Source: Streptomyces xylophagus
GTDB taxonomy: Bacteria > Actinomycetota > Actinomycetes > Streptomycetales > Streptomycetaceae
Length of the DNA stretch: 64,000 nt
Assembly (NCBI RefSeq): GCF_000716435.1
Contig: NZ_JNWO01000029.1
Span: 32,880-96,879, forward strand
Reading direction: 5' to 3'
Numbering within the stretch: position 1 is the first letter of the stretch; each line of letters opens with the position of its first letter. A program made the translations under genes and the position numbers. The notes beneath the pieces are model-generated. The model saw only the letters and a list, made by a program, of their open reading frames with translations, was not told the origin of the DNA and searched no databases. Shown here piece by piece: positions 24,015 to 33,203 of this stretch.

Positions 24015-25574
24015 TTACGGATCTACCGGTTCGGGCGCGCCGGAACGCGCCGCCTCCCGCGCCTTGGTCCGCGCATGTTCCGGGTTCAGGAACCACTCCC
24101 GGGCCGAGGCGAACCACCACGCCGCCGCGAAGCCGAGCACGACCAGTACCGCCACCGGCGCGTAGTTGAAGGACTCCCATGTGACCGGTGAGACCTGGGG
24201 CAGCATGAACAGGATGGTGATCACGGCCACCCACACCACCGACACCACACCGATCGGCCGTGACCACCGGCCCAGATGCCACGGCCCGCGCTGGAAGTCG
24301 TCCCCCTTGCCCAGCCGCAGCAGCGTCGGGATGACGTACGCGATGTAGAGGCCGATCACCGCGATGGAGGTCACCGCCGCGTACGCCGTCACATTGATCA
24401 GGTAGGGGAGGCCCAGGACCAGCGCTCCGGCCGCCGCCAGCCACACCGCCGCCACCGGCGTCCGGGTGCGCGGGCTCACCGTGTGCCAGACCCGCGAGAA
24501 CGGCAGCGCGCCGTCGCGTGAGAAGGCGTAGATCATGCGGCTGTTGGCCGTCACCGACGCCATCCCGCAGAAGAGCTGCGCCCCGATCACCACCAACAAC
24601 AGCAACTTGCCCGCCGTCGCTCCCAGCGCGTCGAGGAGGATCTGCGCCGGCGGCGCGCCCGTCGGCGACGCCAGCTCATCGCCGTACGACTGGATCGCGT
24701 ACGTGAAGCCCAGGAGGAGGACGAAGCCGGCTATCCACGACGTCCAGATGGAGCGGACGATGCCCTTCGGGCCCGCCGTCGACGCGTCGTGGGTCTCCTC
24801 CGTCATGTGGGCCGAGGCGTCGTAGCCGGTGAAGGTGTACTGCGCCATCAGGAGGCCCAGCAGGACTACGTAAACCCCGCTGCCCCAGCCCGTGTTGTTC
24901 ACGAACTTCGTGAAGACGAAGCTCGTCGACTGGTGGTGGTCGGGGACGAAGGCCAGGGCGCCGACGATCACGCCGACGCCCAGGACGTGCCACCACACGC
25001 TCACGTTGTTGAGGAGGGCGACGATCTTCACGCCGAAGGTGTTCAGCAGACCGTGCAGGATCAGGATCGCCGCGAACAGGAGGACCGTACGGCCCGGTGT
25101 CACCTTGAAGTCGAACTGGAGGTTCAGGTACGCGCCCAGGAAGGACGCGGCGCCGAAGTCGATGCCGGCGGTCACCGCGACCTGGCCGAGGACGTTGAAC
25201 CAGCCCGTGAACCACGCCCAGGCCGCCGCCGTGCGCGGGGGCGCCAGGCGGTGGGCCCAGAAGTACAGGCCCGCGGACGTCGGGTAGGCCGAACAGATCT
25301 CGGCCATCGACAGGCCGACGAACAGCGTCATCAGGCCTACGGCGACCCAGCCCCAGGTGATGACCGCCGGGCCGCCCGTGTTCATGCCGAAGAGGTAGAG
25401 GGTCAGGCAGCCGGACAGGACCGAGATGATCGTGAAGGAGACCGCGTAGTTGGAGAACGCCGACATGCGGCGGGCGAGAACCTGCGTGTAGCCGAGTTGG
25501 GCAAGCCGTTCTTCGTCGGAGAGACCGGGGGGATCTCCCTTTGACAGCCCACTCGCTATGGCGTCATCTGTCAT
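24015..25574 (-). CDS. APC-superfamily amino acid permease
   Basis: A 519-residue membrane protein with about 12 hydrophobic segments. The N-terminus LAQLGYTQVLARRMSAFSNYAVSFTIISVLSG is the TM1 region of the GABA/choline-type amino acid permeases (ACT family of APC), with GLSMAEICSAYPTSAGLYFW in TM3 and YDASAHMTEET after TM6. It imports an amino acid, amine or GABA-like solute with protons. Monocistronic by its surroundings: terminator downstream, 94-base gap from the gene upstream. Confidence 0.87.
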   Translation of the reverse strand: MTDDAIASGLSKGDPPGLSDEERLAQLGYTQVLARRMSAFSNYAVSFTIISVLSGCLTLYLFGMNTGGPAVITWGWVAVGLMTLFVGLSMAEICSAYPTSAGLYFWAHRLAPPRTAAAWAWFTGWFNVLGQVAVTAGIDFGAASFLGAYLNLQFDFKVTPGRTVLLFAAILILHGLLNTFGVKIVALLNNVSVWWHVLGVGVIVGALAFVPDHHQSTSFVFTKFVNNTGWGSGVYVVLLGLLMAQYTFTGYDASAHMTEETHDASTAGPKGIVRSIWTSWIAGFVLLLGFTYAIQSYGDELASPTGAPPAQILLDALGATAGKLLLLVVIGAQLFCGMASVTANSRMIYAFSRDGALPFSRVWHTVSPRTRTPVAAVWLAAAGALVLGLPYLINVTAYAAVTSIAVIGLYIAYVIPTLLRLGKGDDFQRGPWHLGRWSRPIGVVSVVWVAVITILFMLPQVSPVTWESFNYAPVAVLVVLGFAAAWWFASAREWFLNPEHARTKAREAARSGAPEPVDP

Positions 25575-25668
25575 GCCCCCAGCGATTCCCTCGCCGGGGG
25601 CGTGACATGCGCCACTTAAGGAATCGATAAGGACTCGATGTGGCCAAAAAACGCCCTAGGGGGCCAGT

Positions 25669-28600
25669 TCAGGAAAGGCCCTTGTAGCCCTGCCACCCGC
25701 CCGAGACCTTCACCCGCGCCCCGAACGACCCCTTCCCGTCACCGCCGTTGCGGAACAGGTTGCCCGCCGAGTCCCGCTCGACCAGGTCCGCCTTCCCGTC
25801 CCCGGTGATGTCCCCGACCCCGACGACCGCGTTGTACGACCCGCCCCACGCCGTGAACAGCTTCACGCGCGCCCCGAACGTCCCCCTGCCGGTGCCGTAG
25901 TAGCGGTAGAGGTTGTTCGCCTTGTCCTGGGCGAGCAGGTCGCCGACACCGTCACCGTTCAAGTCGCCGACGCCGACGACCTTCTTGTACGTCTTCCAGT
26001 CGGCGTACAGCTTCACCCGCGCCGCCAGCTTGCCCGTGCTCGTCCCCTTGTAGAGGTAGACGGTGCCGGAGGAGGCCGCCCGCGCGATCAGGTCCGGGCG
26101 GCCGTCGCCGCTGATGTCACCGGGCGAGGTGAGGACGTCGTACTGGTTCCAGCCGCTGGTGCCCAGTGACGTGTACGCCGTCGACGGCTTGAGCGCCGCG
26201 TCGCAGGCCGGCCTGTACAGCCGTAGTGCTCCGCTGCTCAGGCGGACCAGCACGTCGTTGCAGCGGTCGCCGCTCAGGTCGCCGAAGGGGACCGCCCTGA
26301 CGCTCGTCGCCCAGCCGCCGCCGCTGACCTTCCCGGCGAACGTGCCCTTGCCCGTGCCCAGTTGATAGGTCAGCGCGCCGGACGGGTCGAGCGTCAGCAG
26401 ATCACCGATGGCGTCACCGCCGACGTGGTCGTGGCGCGCCGGGGCACCGCCGCGCACCGCTACCGTGCCGCTCGCCGTCACCGGGGCACCGACCCCGTCG
26501 GCCGGTGCGACGGACAGCGTCCAGTCGTACGACCCGTTCGTCAGGAGCGTCGCCCCCAGGCTCGCAGCCCAGCCGATCTTCAGCTCGCCGCGTGCCGCGC
26601 CGCCGTCCCGGGTGTCCACGACCTTGCCGGTGGCCCGGCTGCGCACGGTCAGCCGCCAGCTCGCGGACGGCTTCGACAGCAGCACGGTGGCCAGGGTGTC
26701 CTGGGTGGTGTCGATCTCGTGCGCCTGGACGGACGGGGCCGCCTCGACCGGGGCCAGCAGGCGCAGCGGCTGCTGGGTGACGCCGGTCGGTACGAGGTGG
26801 ACGCGCTCCTGGTCGTCGACGTAGGCCACGTTCCCGGTCGACTCGTCGACCGTCCAGCGCACCTCGCGCTGGGAGACTCCGGTGTCGGGCAGCGCGCCGA
26901 TCACCCGGCTCGCGGGGGTGCCGTCGGCGAACGTGGTGAGGACCAGTTGCCCGGCCTGTGTGTCGTGCGTGACGACGAATCCGTCGCCCAACTCCGCCTC
27001 GCCGGAGGGGACTTGGACGGACTTCTGCGCCGTACGGTCGTGGACGCCGGCCGTGCCGTCGGCGCAACTCCAGTACAGCCAGCGGCCGTTGGCCCGCAGT
27101 TCGGTGGGTGCGCAGCCGGCGTCGGTGGTGACGGTCTCGGTGGTTTTCTTGGTGGTGAGGTTGTAGGCCGTGAGGGTGCCGGGGGTGGTGCCCGGGGTCC
27201 ACAGGGTGTCGCCGGAGAGGGCGGCGGCGCCGGGGGTGCGGGTGAGGGCCGGGGTGCCGTCGTTGCCGATCCGGTAGACGGTCTGCGCGGTCGCAGTCGT
27301 GTGGATCAGGTAGCGGCCGGAGACGTCGGTGATCCGCCCGCCCGCGGGGACGGTGCGCTCCCAAAAGGTGTACGGGGTGGGCCCGTTGACGCGGATGCGG
27401 TCGCTGGTCGTGGTGTCCTTCGTCAGCCAGGCGGCGCGGCCGTCCGCCGTGCCGTACAGCTGGGAGCAGCCGAGCTCCGTCACCGGGCAGGTGCCGAGGT
27501 TCAGGTCGGTGCCGTCGAAGGACGAGCGCGCTCCGAACTCGGGGGTGCCGGTCACGGCGACGGTCCGTACGTAGTCGTCGCGGTAACCGACCCGGCTCCC
27601 GTCGGCGACGAGCAACCGCCCCTGCTCCAGGGCCAGACCCTGGATCGGGACCGGCGGCTTCGGGAGGGCGCGGAGCCGGGTGACCACGGGAGTGCCGTCG
27701 GGGCCGGGGTGGATGCGCTGGATGCCCCAGTCGTCGCCCGTCGTGCGGCCGATCTTCACGGCGGTGCCGTCCCGGCCGACCGCGAGACCGGAGGACGAGG
27801 CCGGCATGAGGGTCACGGAGTCGCCGCCCGCGATCGGCTGGGCCCTCACCGTGCCGACACCGTTGACCAGCCAGTCCCCTACGACGGTCAGGTCGTGCGT
27901 GGCGTTCAGCCCGTCGCTGACGCCCTCCAGCACGACCTCGGCCGGGGTCGCGGACAGGTCGGCGCGCGACAGGACCAGCACCTTGGCCTTGTCGTAGGCG
28001 AAGACGACCACATGATCCCGCGAGAGAGCCACACCGGTGTACCCGACGGGCAGCGTGCCGCTCACGCCCTGCACCTGCCCGGTCTCCCGGTCCACCGAGG
28101 CCAGCACCGACTGTCCGTCCACCGCGGCGCGGAAGAACAGGCTCGTGGCGTCCGCGCCGGCCGCCGCGCCGAGTTGCAGGCCCGCGGGCCCGCCCGCGAC
28201 GGTCACCTCGCGGGTGGTTCCGTCGGGGCCCGGGGTGAGCAGCCGCATGATCCGGCTGCGGGTGCCGTCCTCGGCGGTGATGTTGCGGTAGCCGACGGCC
28301 AGATCGTCGAAGGCGGTGAGGACACCGAGGTCCGCCGGGACCTGGACACTCCGGGTCGTGCCGTCGGTCGCGTCCCAGAACTCGACCCGGCCGTCGGCGT
28401 ACTGGTACGCGAGGACGTCGGTCCCGGTGGCCCGCGCACTCACCCCGGTCCGCACCGGCACGCGTACCGACTCACCGTCGGCGTAGCGCGTCCACAGCAG
28501 CGCGGAGCTGCCCTCCATCCGGTGGAAGACACCCTGCGCCCCGGCACCGTCGTGGCCGCCATGGGTCGACGGCGAGAGAAGCGTGGCCGACGTGTTCGTA

Positions 28601-28731
28601 CCGCGCAACGTGGCCGGTACGACCGTCTCCTGCGCCGCGCCCACCGCGAACGCGGGCGCCGGCAGCAGCGGGCCGAGCCCGGCCGCGAGCACGGCCGAGA
28701 CAGCGATGCCTGTGAAGACACGACGAGCCAA
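25669..28731 (-). CDS. Large secreted protein with C-terminal FG-GAP/VCBS repeats
   Basis: A 1020-residue exported protein. Signal peptide ends near residue 29 (PAFA/VGAA). Residues 50-700 show repeated beta-propeller-like strands without recognisable enzyme motifs. Residues 780-1020 hold four to five FG-GAP/VCBS units (GDLSGDRCNDVLVR, GDISGDGRPDLIAR, GDLNGDGVGDLLAQ, GDITGDGKADLVER) with calcium-binding D-x-[SN]-G-D-G loops. The start read is a TTG with GGGGGGA just upstream; the GTG four codons in is the alternative. Probably a cell-surface or extracellular adhesion-type protein. Confidence 0.82.
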   Translation of the reverse strand: MARRVFTGIAVSAVLAAGLGPLLPAPAFAVGAAQETVVPATLRGTNTSATLLSPSTHGGHDGAGAQGVFHRMEGSSALLWTRYADGESVRVPVRTGVSARATGTDVLAYQYADGRVEFWDATDGTTRSVQVPADLGVLTAFDDLAVGYRNITAEDGTRSRIMRLLTPGPDGTTREVTVAGGPAGLQLGAAAGADATSLFFRAAVDGQSVLASVDRETGQVQGVSGTLPVGYTGVALSRDHVVVFAYDKAKVLVLSRADLSATPAEVVLEGVSDGLNATHDLTVVGDWLVNGVGTVRAQPIAGGDSVTLMPASSSGLAVGRDGTAVKIGRTTGDDWGIQRIHPGPDGTPVVTRLRALPKPPVPIQGLALEQGRLLVADGSRVGYRDDYVRTVAVTGTPEFGARSSFDGTDLNLGTCPVTELGCSQLYGTADGRAAWLTKDTTTSDRIRVNGPTPYTFWERTVPAGGRITDVSGRYLIHTTATAQTVYRIGNDGTPALTRTPGAAALSGDTLWTPGTTPGTLTAYNLTTKKTTETVTTDAGCAPTELRANGRWLYWSCADGTAGVHDRTAQKSVQVPSGEAELGDGFVVTHDTQAGQLVLTTFADGTPASRVIGALPDTGVSQREVRWTVDESTGNVAYVDDQERVHLVPTGVTQQPLRLLAPVEAAPSVQAHEIDTTQDTLATVLLSKPSASWRLTVRSRATGKVVDTRDGGAARGELKIGWAASLGATLLTNGSYDWTLSVAPADGVGAPVTASGTVAVRGGAPARHDHVGGDAIGDLLTLDPSGALTYQLGTGKGTFAGKVSGGGWATSVRAVPFGDLSGDRCNDVLVRLSSGALRLYRPACDAALKPSTAYTSLGTSGWNQYDVLTSPGDISGDGRPDLIARAASSGTVYLYKGTSTGKLAARVKLYADWKTYKKVVGVGDLNGDGVGDLLAQDKANNLYRYYGTGRGTFGARVKLFTAWGGSYNAVVGVGDITGDGKADLVERDSAGNLFRNGGDGKGSFGARVKVSGGWQGYKGLS

Positions 28732-28811
28732 AGTTTCCCCCCGGAAACAGACCTGAACCCCATGGAAGTCGGCTGATCATACAGTCAACACACAGCCAAG
28801 AGCGCGCAAAA

Positions 28812-28843
28812 ATGGCCCCCGCCCGAACCCGGGCGGGGGCCAT
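28812..28843 (-). terminator. Terminator of the DEAD-box helicase gene
   Basis: 13-bp perfect stem ATGGCCCCCGCCC / GGGCGGGGGCCAT; on the minus strand the hairpin is followed by a T-run, the classical intrinsic form. Confidence 0.85.
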
Positions 28844-28870
28844 CTCAGTACTGCGCTACGTCACTTGACG

Positions 28871-31066
28871 TCAGCCGTTGCGCTTCCAGCGCGGCTTGTC
28901 GTCACGGCGGCCGAAGGTTCCGGTGCCGGTACCCGTGCCGGTCGTGCCACGGTGGCCGGACGGACGGTCGTGGCCGCCGGTGCGGAAGCCCGGGCGGTCG
29001 CCCTGGCGGTCACGGTTGAACGGGCGGTCGCTGCCCCGGTGACCGGTCGTCGCGGGACGGTCGTCGCGACGGAAGCCGCCACGGTCACCGCCCGAGGGAC
29101 GGTCGTCCCGACGGAAACCACCCGAGGGGCGCTCGTCACGACGGTCGAAAGAACGGCCACCACGGTCGCCGCCCGACGGACGGTCGTCCCGACGGAAACC
29201 ACCCGAGGGGCGCTCGTCACGACGGTCGAAGGAACGCCCGCCGCGGTCACCGCCCGAGGGACGGTCGTCGCGCCGGAAACCACCCGAGGGACGGTCGTCA
29301 CGACGGTCGAAAGAACGGCCGCCACGGTCACCGTCACGACGGTCGTCACGACGGTCGTCGCGGCGGAAACCACCGGACGGACGCTCGTCACGACGCTCGA
29401 AAGAACGGCCACCACGGTCGCCGCCACGGTCGTTGCCGCCGCGGTCGTCCCGGCGGAAGCCACCCGACGGACGGTCGTCACGACGGTCACGGCGCTCGTA
29501 GTTGCCCCGCTCGTCACGCTGCTGGCGCGGACGGTCGTACGACGACTCCTCGCGCACCGGCGCCTCGGCGACCGGCTCGGCGGCCGCCGCCTCGACGACG
29601 GCCGCGGCGGCCTCGGCGACCGCGGTCTCCGGGTCGTCGCCCCGCTCGCGCGCGGCACGGGCGATCAGACGGTCGGACTCCTCGCGGAGTTCGGCGGCGC
29701 GGCGCGTGGCCCGCTCCAGCTCCTTGGTGAGCTGGGTGACCTCACGCTCGGCCTGCTGCGCGGCGTCGCCCGCCGACTGGGCCTGGACCTCGGTCATCGA
29801 ACGGGCGCCGGTGATCTCGGCGACCTCGGGCTCGAAGGCCGTACCGGTGTTGATGATGTGACGCCCGGCGTCGACGCCCGCGTCCTCCATCAGCCGGAAG
29901 ATCTGGCGCCGCTGGTGCGGCAGCGAGAGGGAGACCACGGTGCCCGTACGACCGGCACGCGCCGTACGGCCCGCGCGGTGCAGGTAGTCCTTGTGGTCGC
30001 CGGCCGGGTCCACGTTCAGGACCAGGTCGATGCCGTCGACGTGGATACCGCGGGCGGCGACGTCGGTCGCGACGAGCGCGTTGACGTAGCCCTCCTTGAA
30101 GTCCGCCAGCGTCCGCGTACGGGCGCCCTGCGTCATACCGCCGTGCAGCGCGTCGGCCTTCACGCCGGACTCGCGCAGCTGCTCGGCGATGCGGTCGGCG
30201 CCCAGCTGGGTGCGGACGAAGATGATCGTGCGGCCCTTGCGGGAGGCGATCGCGGCGGTGACCGGCGCCTTGTCCTTGGGCTTCACGATGAGGATGTGGT
30301 GGGACATCGTCGTGACGTTGCCCTGCGCGCTGTCGACCTCGTGCGTGACCTGGTCCTTGAGGTAGCGCTTGACCAGGGTGGAGATCTCGTTCTCCATCGT
30401 CGCCGAGAACAGCATGCGCTGGCCGCCGGCCGGGATCTGGTCGAGCAGCTCGGTGACCTCGGGCAGGAAGCCCAGGTCGGACATCTGGTCGGCCTCGTCG
30501 AGGACCGCGATCTGCACGTCCTCGAGCGAGCAGGCGCCGCGGTTGATGATGTCGCGGAGGCGGCCCGGGGTGGCGACGAGGACGTCGACACCGCGCTCCA
30601 GGGCGTAGATCTGGTTGCCCATGGACGTACCGCCGCAGACGACCTTCATCTTCAGGCCGAGGACGTCGCCGTAGGGCTGCAGGGCGTCGGCGACCTGCAT
30701 CGCCAGCTCGCGGGTCGGGGTGAGGATGATGCCGCGGGGGCGCTTCTTCTCGGTGCGGCCGCCGGACAGCGTCGCCAGCAGCGGCAGACCGAAGGAGAGG
30801 GTCTTGCCGGAGCCGGTGCGGCCACGGCCGAGGATGTCCTTGCCGGCCAGGGCGTCCGGGATGGTCGCCGCCTGGATCGGGAAGGGGGTGGTCACGCCGT
30901 TCTGCGCGAGCTTGCGCACGACACCCTCGGGCAGACCGAGGGACGCGAAGGTCACCTCGGGAGCCGCCGCGACGGCGTCCGTGGCCGTCTCGGTGTCTAC
31001 GGCCGTCTCGGTGCCCTCGTTCTCGTTCTCGGGCATGACGACGTGATCAGTACTGGAAATGGACAT
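28871..31066 (-). CDS. DEAD-box ATP-dependent RNA helicase with RGG-repeat tail
   Basis: 731 residues. Helicase core at about 38-410: Q motif at F40...Q65, Walker A GRTGSGKT (83-89), PTRELA, VLDEADQM, FSATM, and HRAGRTARAG. A coiled-coil-like stretch follows (about 450-500, EREVTQLTKELERATRRAAELREE), an Ala/Glu linker, then from about 525 a basic, glycine-rich tail built of RSFDRRDERPSGGFRRDD repeats. Such tails bind RNA and drive condensation. Probable role in RNA unwinding, ribosome assembly or the degradosome. The 219 bases upstream hold no gene and may be a long leader. Confidence 0.92.
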   Translation of the reverse strand: MSISSTDHVVMPENENEGTETAVDTETATDAVAAAPEVTFASLGLPEGVVRKLAQNGVTTPFPIQAATIPDALAGKDILGRGRTGSGKTLSFGLPLLATLSGGRTEKKRPRGIILTPTRELAMQVADALQPYGDVLGLKMKVVCGGTSMGNQIYALERGVDVLVATPGRLRDIINRGACSLEDVQIAVLDEADQMSDLGFLPEVTELLDQIPAGGQRMLFSATMENEISTLVKRYLKDQVTHEVDSAQGNVTTMSHHILIVKPKDKAPVTAAIASRKGRTIIFVRTQLGADRIAEQLRESGVKADALHGGMTQGARTRTLADFKEGYVNALVATDVAARGIHVDGIDLVLNVDPAGDHKDYLHRAGRTARAGRTGTVVSLSLPHQRRQIFRLMEDAGVDAGRHIINTGTAFEPEVAEITGARSMTEVQAQSAGDAAQQAEREVTQLTKELERATRRAAELREESDRLIARAARERGDDPETAVAEAAAAVVEAAAAEPVAEAPVREESSYDRPRQQRDERGNYERRDRRDDRPSGGFRRDDRGGNDRGGDRGGRSFERRDERPSGGFRRDDRRDDRRDGDRGGRSFDRRDDRPSGGFRRDDRPSGGDRGGRSFDRRDERPSGGFRRDDRPSGGDRGGRSFDRRDERPSGGFRRDDRPSGGDRGGFRRDDRPATTGHRGSDRPFNRDRQGDRPGFRTGGHDRPSGHRGTTGTGTGTGTFGRRDDKPRWKRNG
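29080..29470 (-). repeat. Tandem coding repeats in the helicase tail
   Basis: Four to five imperfect repeats of about 81 bases (27 residues, GGDRGGRSFDRRDERPSGG core) within the helicase gene, some copies almost identical over 60 bases. Prone to slippage and copy-number change. Confidence 0.8.
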
Positions 31067-31285
31067 GCGAATGCGAAACCTTCCGGAGTATCCGTCGGCA
31101 CGCGCCCGTCAACTCCGTGATTCGCTATCGACCGCCTCAATGCGGTCCGCCACGGCAAGGGAGAGTACGCGCCACACGGCGCGCTCTACAGTGGCGCCGG
31201 GCAATGGGATCAAACGATCTACCACCTTACGCACCTACCACCCCCCAACGCAAACCGGCCCGGATTGACCTGCGTCACACGCACC

Positions 31286-31810
31286 TCAGGCCGGCGACCC
31301 GGCCGCGGGCGCCGGTTCCCGGCTGACCAGCTGCGGCGCCGGGTCCTCGTGGGCCGAGGACGAGGGCTCCGCGACGGTCGGGGCGGCGGACGACGGCGGC
31401 GGCGTCGGCGGCTCCGGATCGGACGACGGTGTGGCCCGCGACGGGGACGGCTGAGGCGCGGCACTGGTCGGCGCCCCAGGCTTGCCGCTCGTCCCCGGTC
31501 GCGGCGCCACGGAGGCGGACGGACTCACCGCACCCGCACCCGCCGCCGACGGCGACGCCGACCCCGAGGCCGACTCCCCCGGCTTCGGCTTCCCGTGCCC
31601 GTGCTTCCCGTCCCCCGCCGACCCGCCGAACCCGATCCCGCCCCCCGGCACCCCCGCCCCGCCGTCGGGCGCGTCACCGGCGTGCTGCCCCGCGGAGTGC
31701 GAGGGCTTGGCCCCGCCCCCCGCGTCGTCGCCCACGCTCATACAGCCGGCGGCAGCGGCCACGACGGCGACCGCGGCGGCCAGACGGACGGGTACGTACA
31801 TGGGGCGCAC
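31286..31810 (-). CDS. Low-complexity lipoprotein
   Basis: A 174-residue lipoprotein: signal peptide with lipobox AAAGC (cysteine 23), then a Gly/Ser/Pro/Ala-rich region with no folded domain visible. The GTG at 31810 has GGAGG seven bases upstream and is preferred to the ATG three codons in. Probably an unstructured surface-tethered protein; function unknown. Confidence 0.72.
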   Translation of the reverse strand: MRPMYVPVRLAAAVAVVAAAAGCMSVGDDAGGGAKPSHSAGQHAGDAPDGGAGVPGGGIGFGGSAGDGKHGHGKPKPGESASGSASPSAAGAGAVSPSASVAPRPGTSGKPGAPTSAAPQPSPSRATPSSDPEPPTPPPSSAAPTVAEPSSSAHEDPAPQLVSREPAPAAGSPA

Positions 31811-32350
31811 GGGGCCACCTCCGAGGGCGGAAAAAGGAGTCGCCCTCTCAACTCCCGCCGCCCACCGGAAGACACGCGCCGGGCCCCCCGACCCGGATTC
31901 CCGTCCCGTTCCGGGCCCTCCAACGGCCGGGAATCGCCGGTGCCTTCACGCGGGGGCGGACGCTGGGCCCGTCATGGGCCGGGGCACGACTCACGTTGCC
32001 GGCCGAGCAACACGCTCCCGGCACCGAGCGGCCGGGCGGCACGGCTCTCCTCACCCACCGGCCGAGCGGCGCGCCCCGCCACCTGGACGGCTTTCGTCAC
32101 GCGCCGGTGAGGTCGTCGTGGCAGGGATGAGGACGAGCCCGCACCCGCCGACGAACCGGGAGCGGGTCGTGGCGGTACGGCGCAGCCCGCCGCGTAGCTG
32201 GTCCCCACCCGTTCAACTGTGGCAACACCAGAGGGGCGCAACCGGCGGCGGGCTCGCCGTACCGCCACGACCCCGACCCACCCACCAACCACGGGCGAAC
32301 CCACAGCACCCCACCGCCCCCTCCACGCCCCCCAAGCACCACACCTCCCG
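31811..32350. other. 540-base intergenic region with a long inverted repeat
   Basis: No gene is seen. The notable content is an inverted repeat at 32169-32193 and 32243-32268, listed separately. The remainder is GC-rich without clear promoters. Confidence 0.6.
32169..32268. repeat. Long intergenic inverted repeat
   Basis: Arms of about 25 bases, GTGGCGGTACGGCG-C-AGCCCGCCGC and its near-exact complement ending GTACCGCCAC, enclose 49 bases in which CTGGT / ACCAG can pair again. It could be a structured RNA, a terminator of the regulator gene to its right, or a miniature mobile element. Confidence 0.65.
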
Positions 32351-33118
32351 TCACCAACCACCCCCCACCGTCCCCGAGTCCGCGGCAGCCGCCACCCCCA
32401 ACGCCTCGGCCGTAGCCGCGTCCCCCGGCAGAAACGCCTCCAGCTTCAGCTCCGCGAGGGTCACATCCACCGCCGTCGCGAAGGTCGTCACCGTCGTCAT
32501 CAACCGCAGCTCCCCGTACGACGACCGCAACCGCAAGGGCACCGCGAACCCCAACTCCCCATCCCCCGAACCGAGTTCCGGCACATACCCGGCCAACTCG
32601 GCCCGCAGCGCGGGCAACGCCCCCAGCCGGGCCAGCACATGCCGACCCCACTCGGCAAGATTGACGATCCGCGGCGCCAACCCCTCCGGATGCAACGCCA
32701 GCCGGTACACATTCGCCCCCGGCCCCAGCAACTCCGCCGCCGCCCCCTCCGTGATCACCCCGAACGCACTGTTCGCGGCGACGAGATCACCGCCCCGGTC
32801 CACCACCAGCGCCGGATACGGCAGATGCCCCCGCAGGATGTGCCCGATCGCCTCCCGCACCGGAGCCAGCGCCGGATCGTCCAGCGAGCTCTCCGCGTAC
32901 ACCGGCGCGAACCCGGCCGACAGCAACAGCTCGTTCCGCTCCCGCAACGGCAGTTCGAGCGCCTCCGCCAGCCGCACCACCAGGTCGCGCCCCGGCACGG
33001 ACCGCCCCGACTCCACGAAACTGACATGCCGCTGAGTGGTACCGGCCCGCGACGCCAACTCCAGCTGACTCAGCCGAGATCCCGTACGCCGTTCACGCAA
33101 CACCTGACAGAAGTCCAC
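32351..33118 (-). CDS. XRE-family regulator with MmyB-like ligand domain
   Basis: 255 residues: an XRE helix-turn-helix at 5-60 (LRERRTGSRLSQLELASRAGTTQRHVSFVESGRSVPGRDLV) and a C-terminal PAS-like MmyB domain (residues 95-240, YPALVVDRGGDLVAANSAF). MmyB-type regulators bind fatty acids or other small molecules and usually control a divergent oxidoreductase gene. That fits here: an LLM flavoprotein gene starts 85 bases away on the other strand. GTG start. Confidence 0.88.
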   Translation of the reverse strand: MDFCQVLRERRTGSRLSQLELASRAGTTQRHVSFVESGRSVPGRDLVVRLAEALELPLRERNELLLSAGFAPVYAESSLDDPALAPVREAIGHILRGHLPYPALVVDRGGDLVAANSAFGVITEGAAAELLGPGANVYRLALHPEGLAPRIVNLAEWGRHVLARLGALPALRAELAGYVPELGSGDGELGFAVPLRLRSSYGELRLMTTVTTFATAVDVTLAELKLEAFLPGDAATAEALGVAAAADSGTVGGGW

Positions 33119-33203
33119 GCCCCAGTTCTACGGCGCCCCACCCCAACCGGCCATTCCCCGCGGGGAATTGAGGCCATACCCGCCCCCGGCCACCATCGAC
33201 CCC

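Noticed and set aside
26362..28776. 804-residue open frame opposite the FG-GAP protein
   Set aside because: Antisense shadow with Gly/Val/Arg-rich sequence and no domain; the minus-strand frame has a signal peptide and FG-GAP repeats.
29080..29470. CRISPR-like regular repeats
   Set aside because: The repeats are in frame, code for RGG units, have no unique spacers and no cas genes nearby.
28865..31120. 751-residue open frame on the plus strand opposite the DEAD-box helicase
   Set aside because: It is the GC-rich antisense shadow; its low-complexity TVVPTETTRGALVTTVE repeats merely mirror the RGG repeats, and it lacks a ribosome-binding site and family features.
31811..32160. Short frames in the gap right of the lipoprotein
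   Set aside because: Pro/Arg-rich frames without ribosome-binding sites or conserved features.
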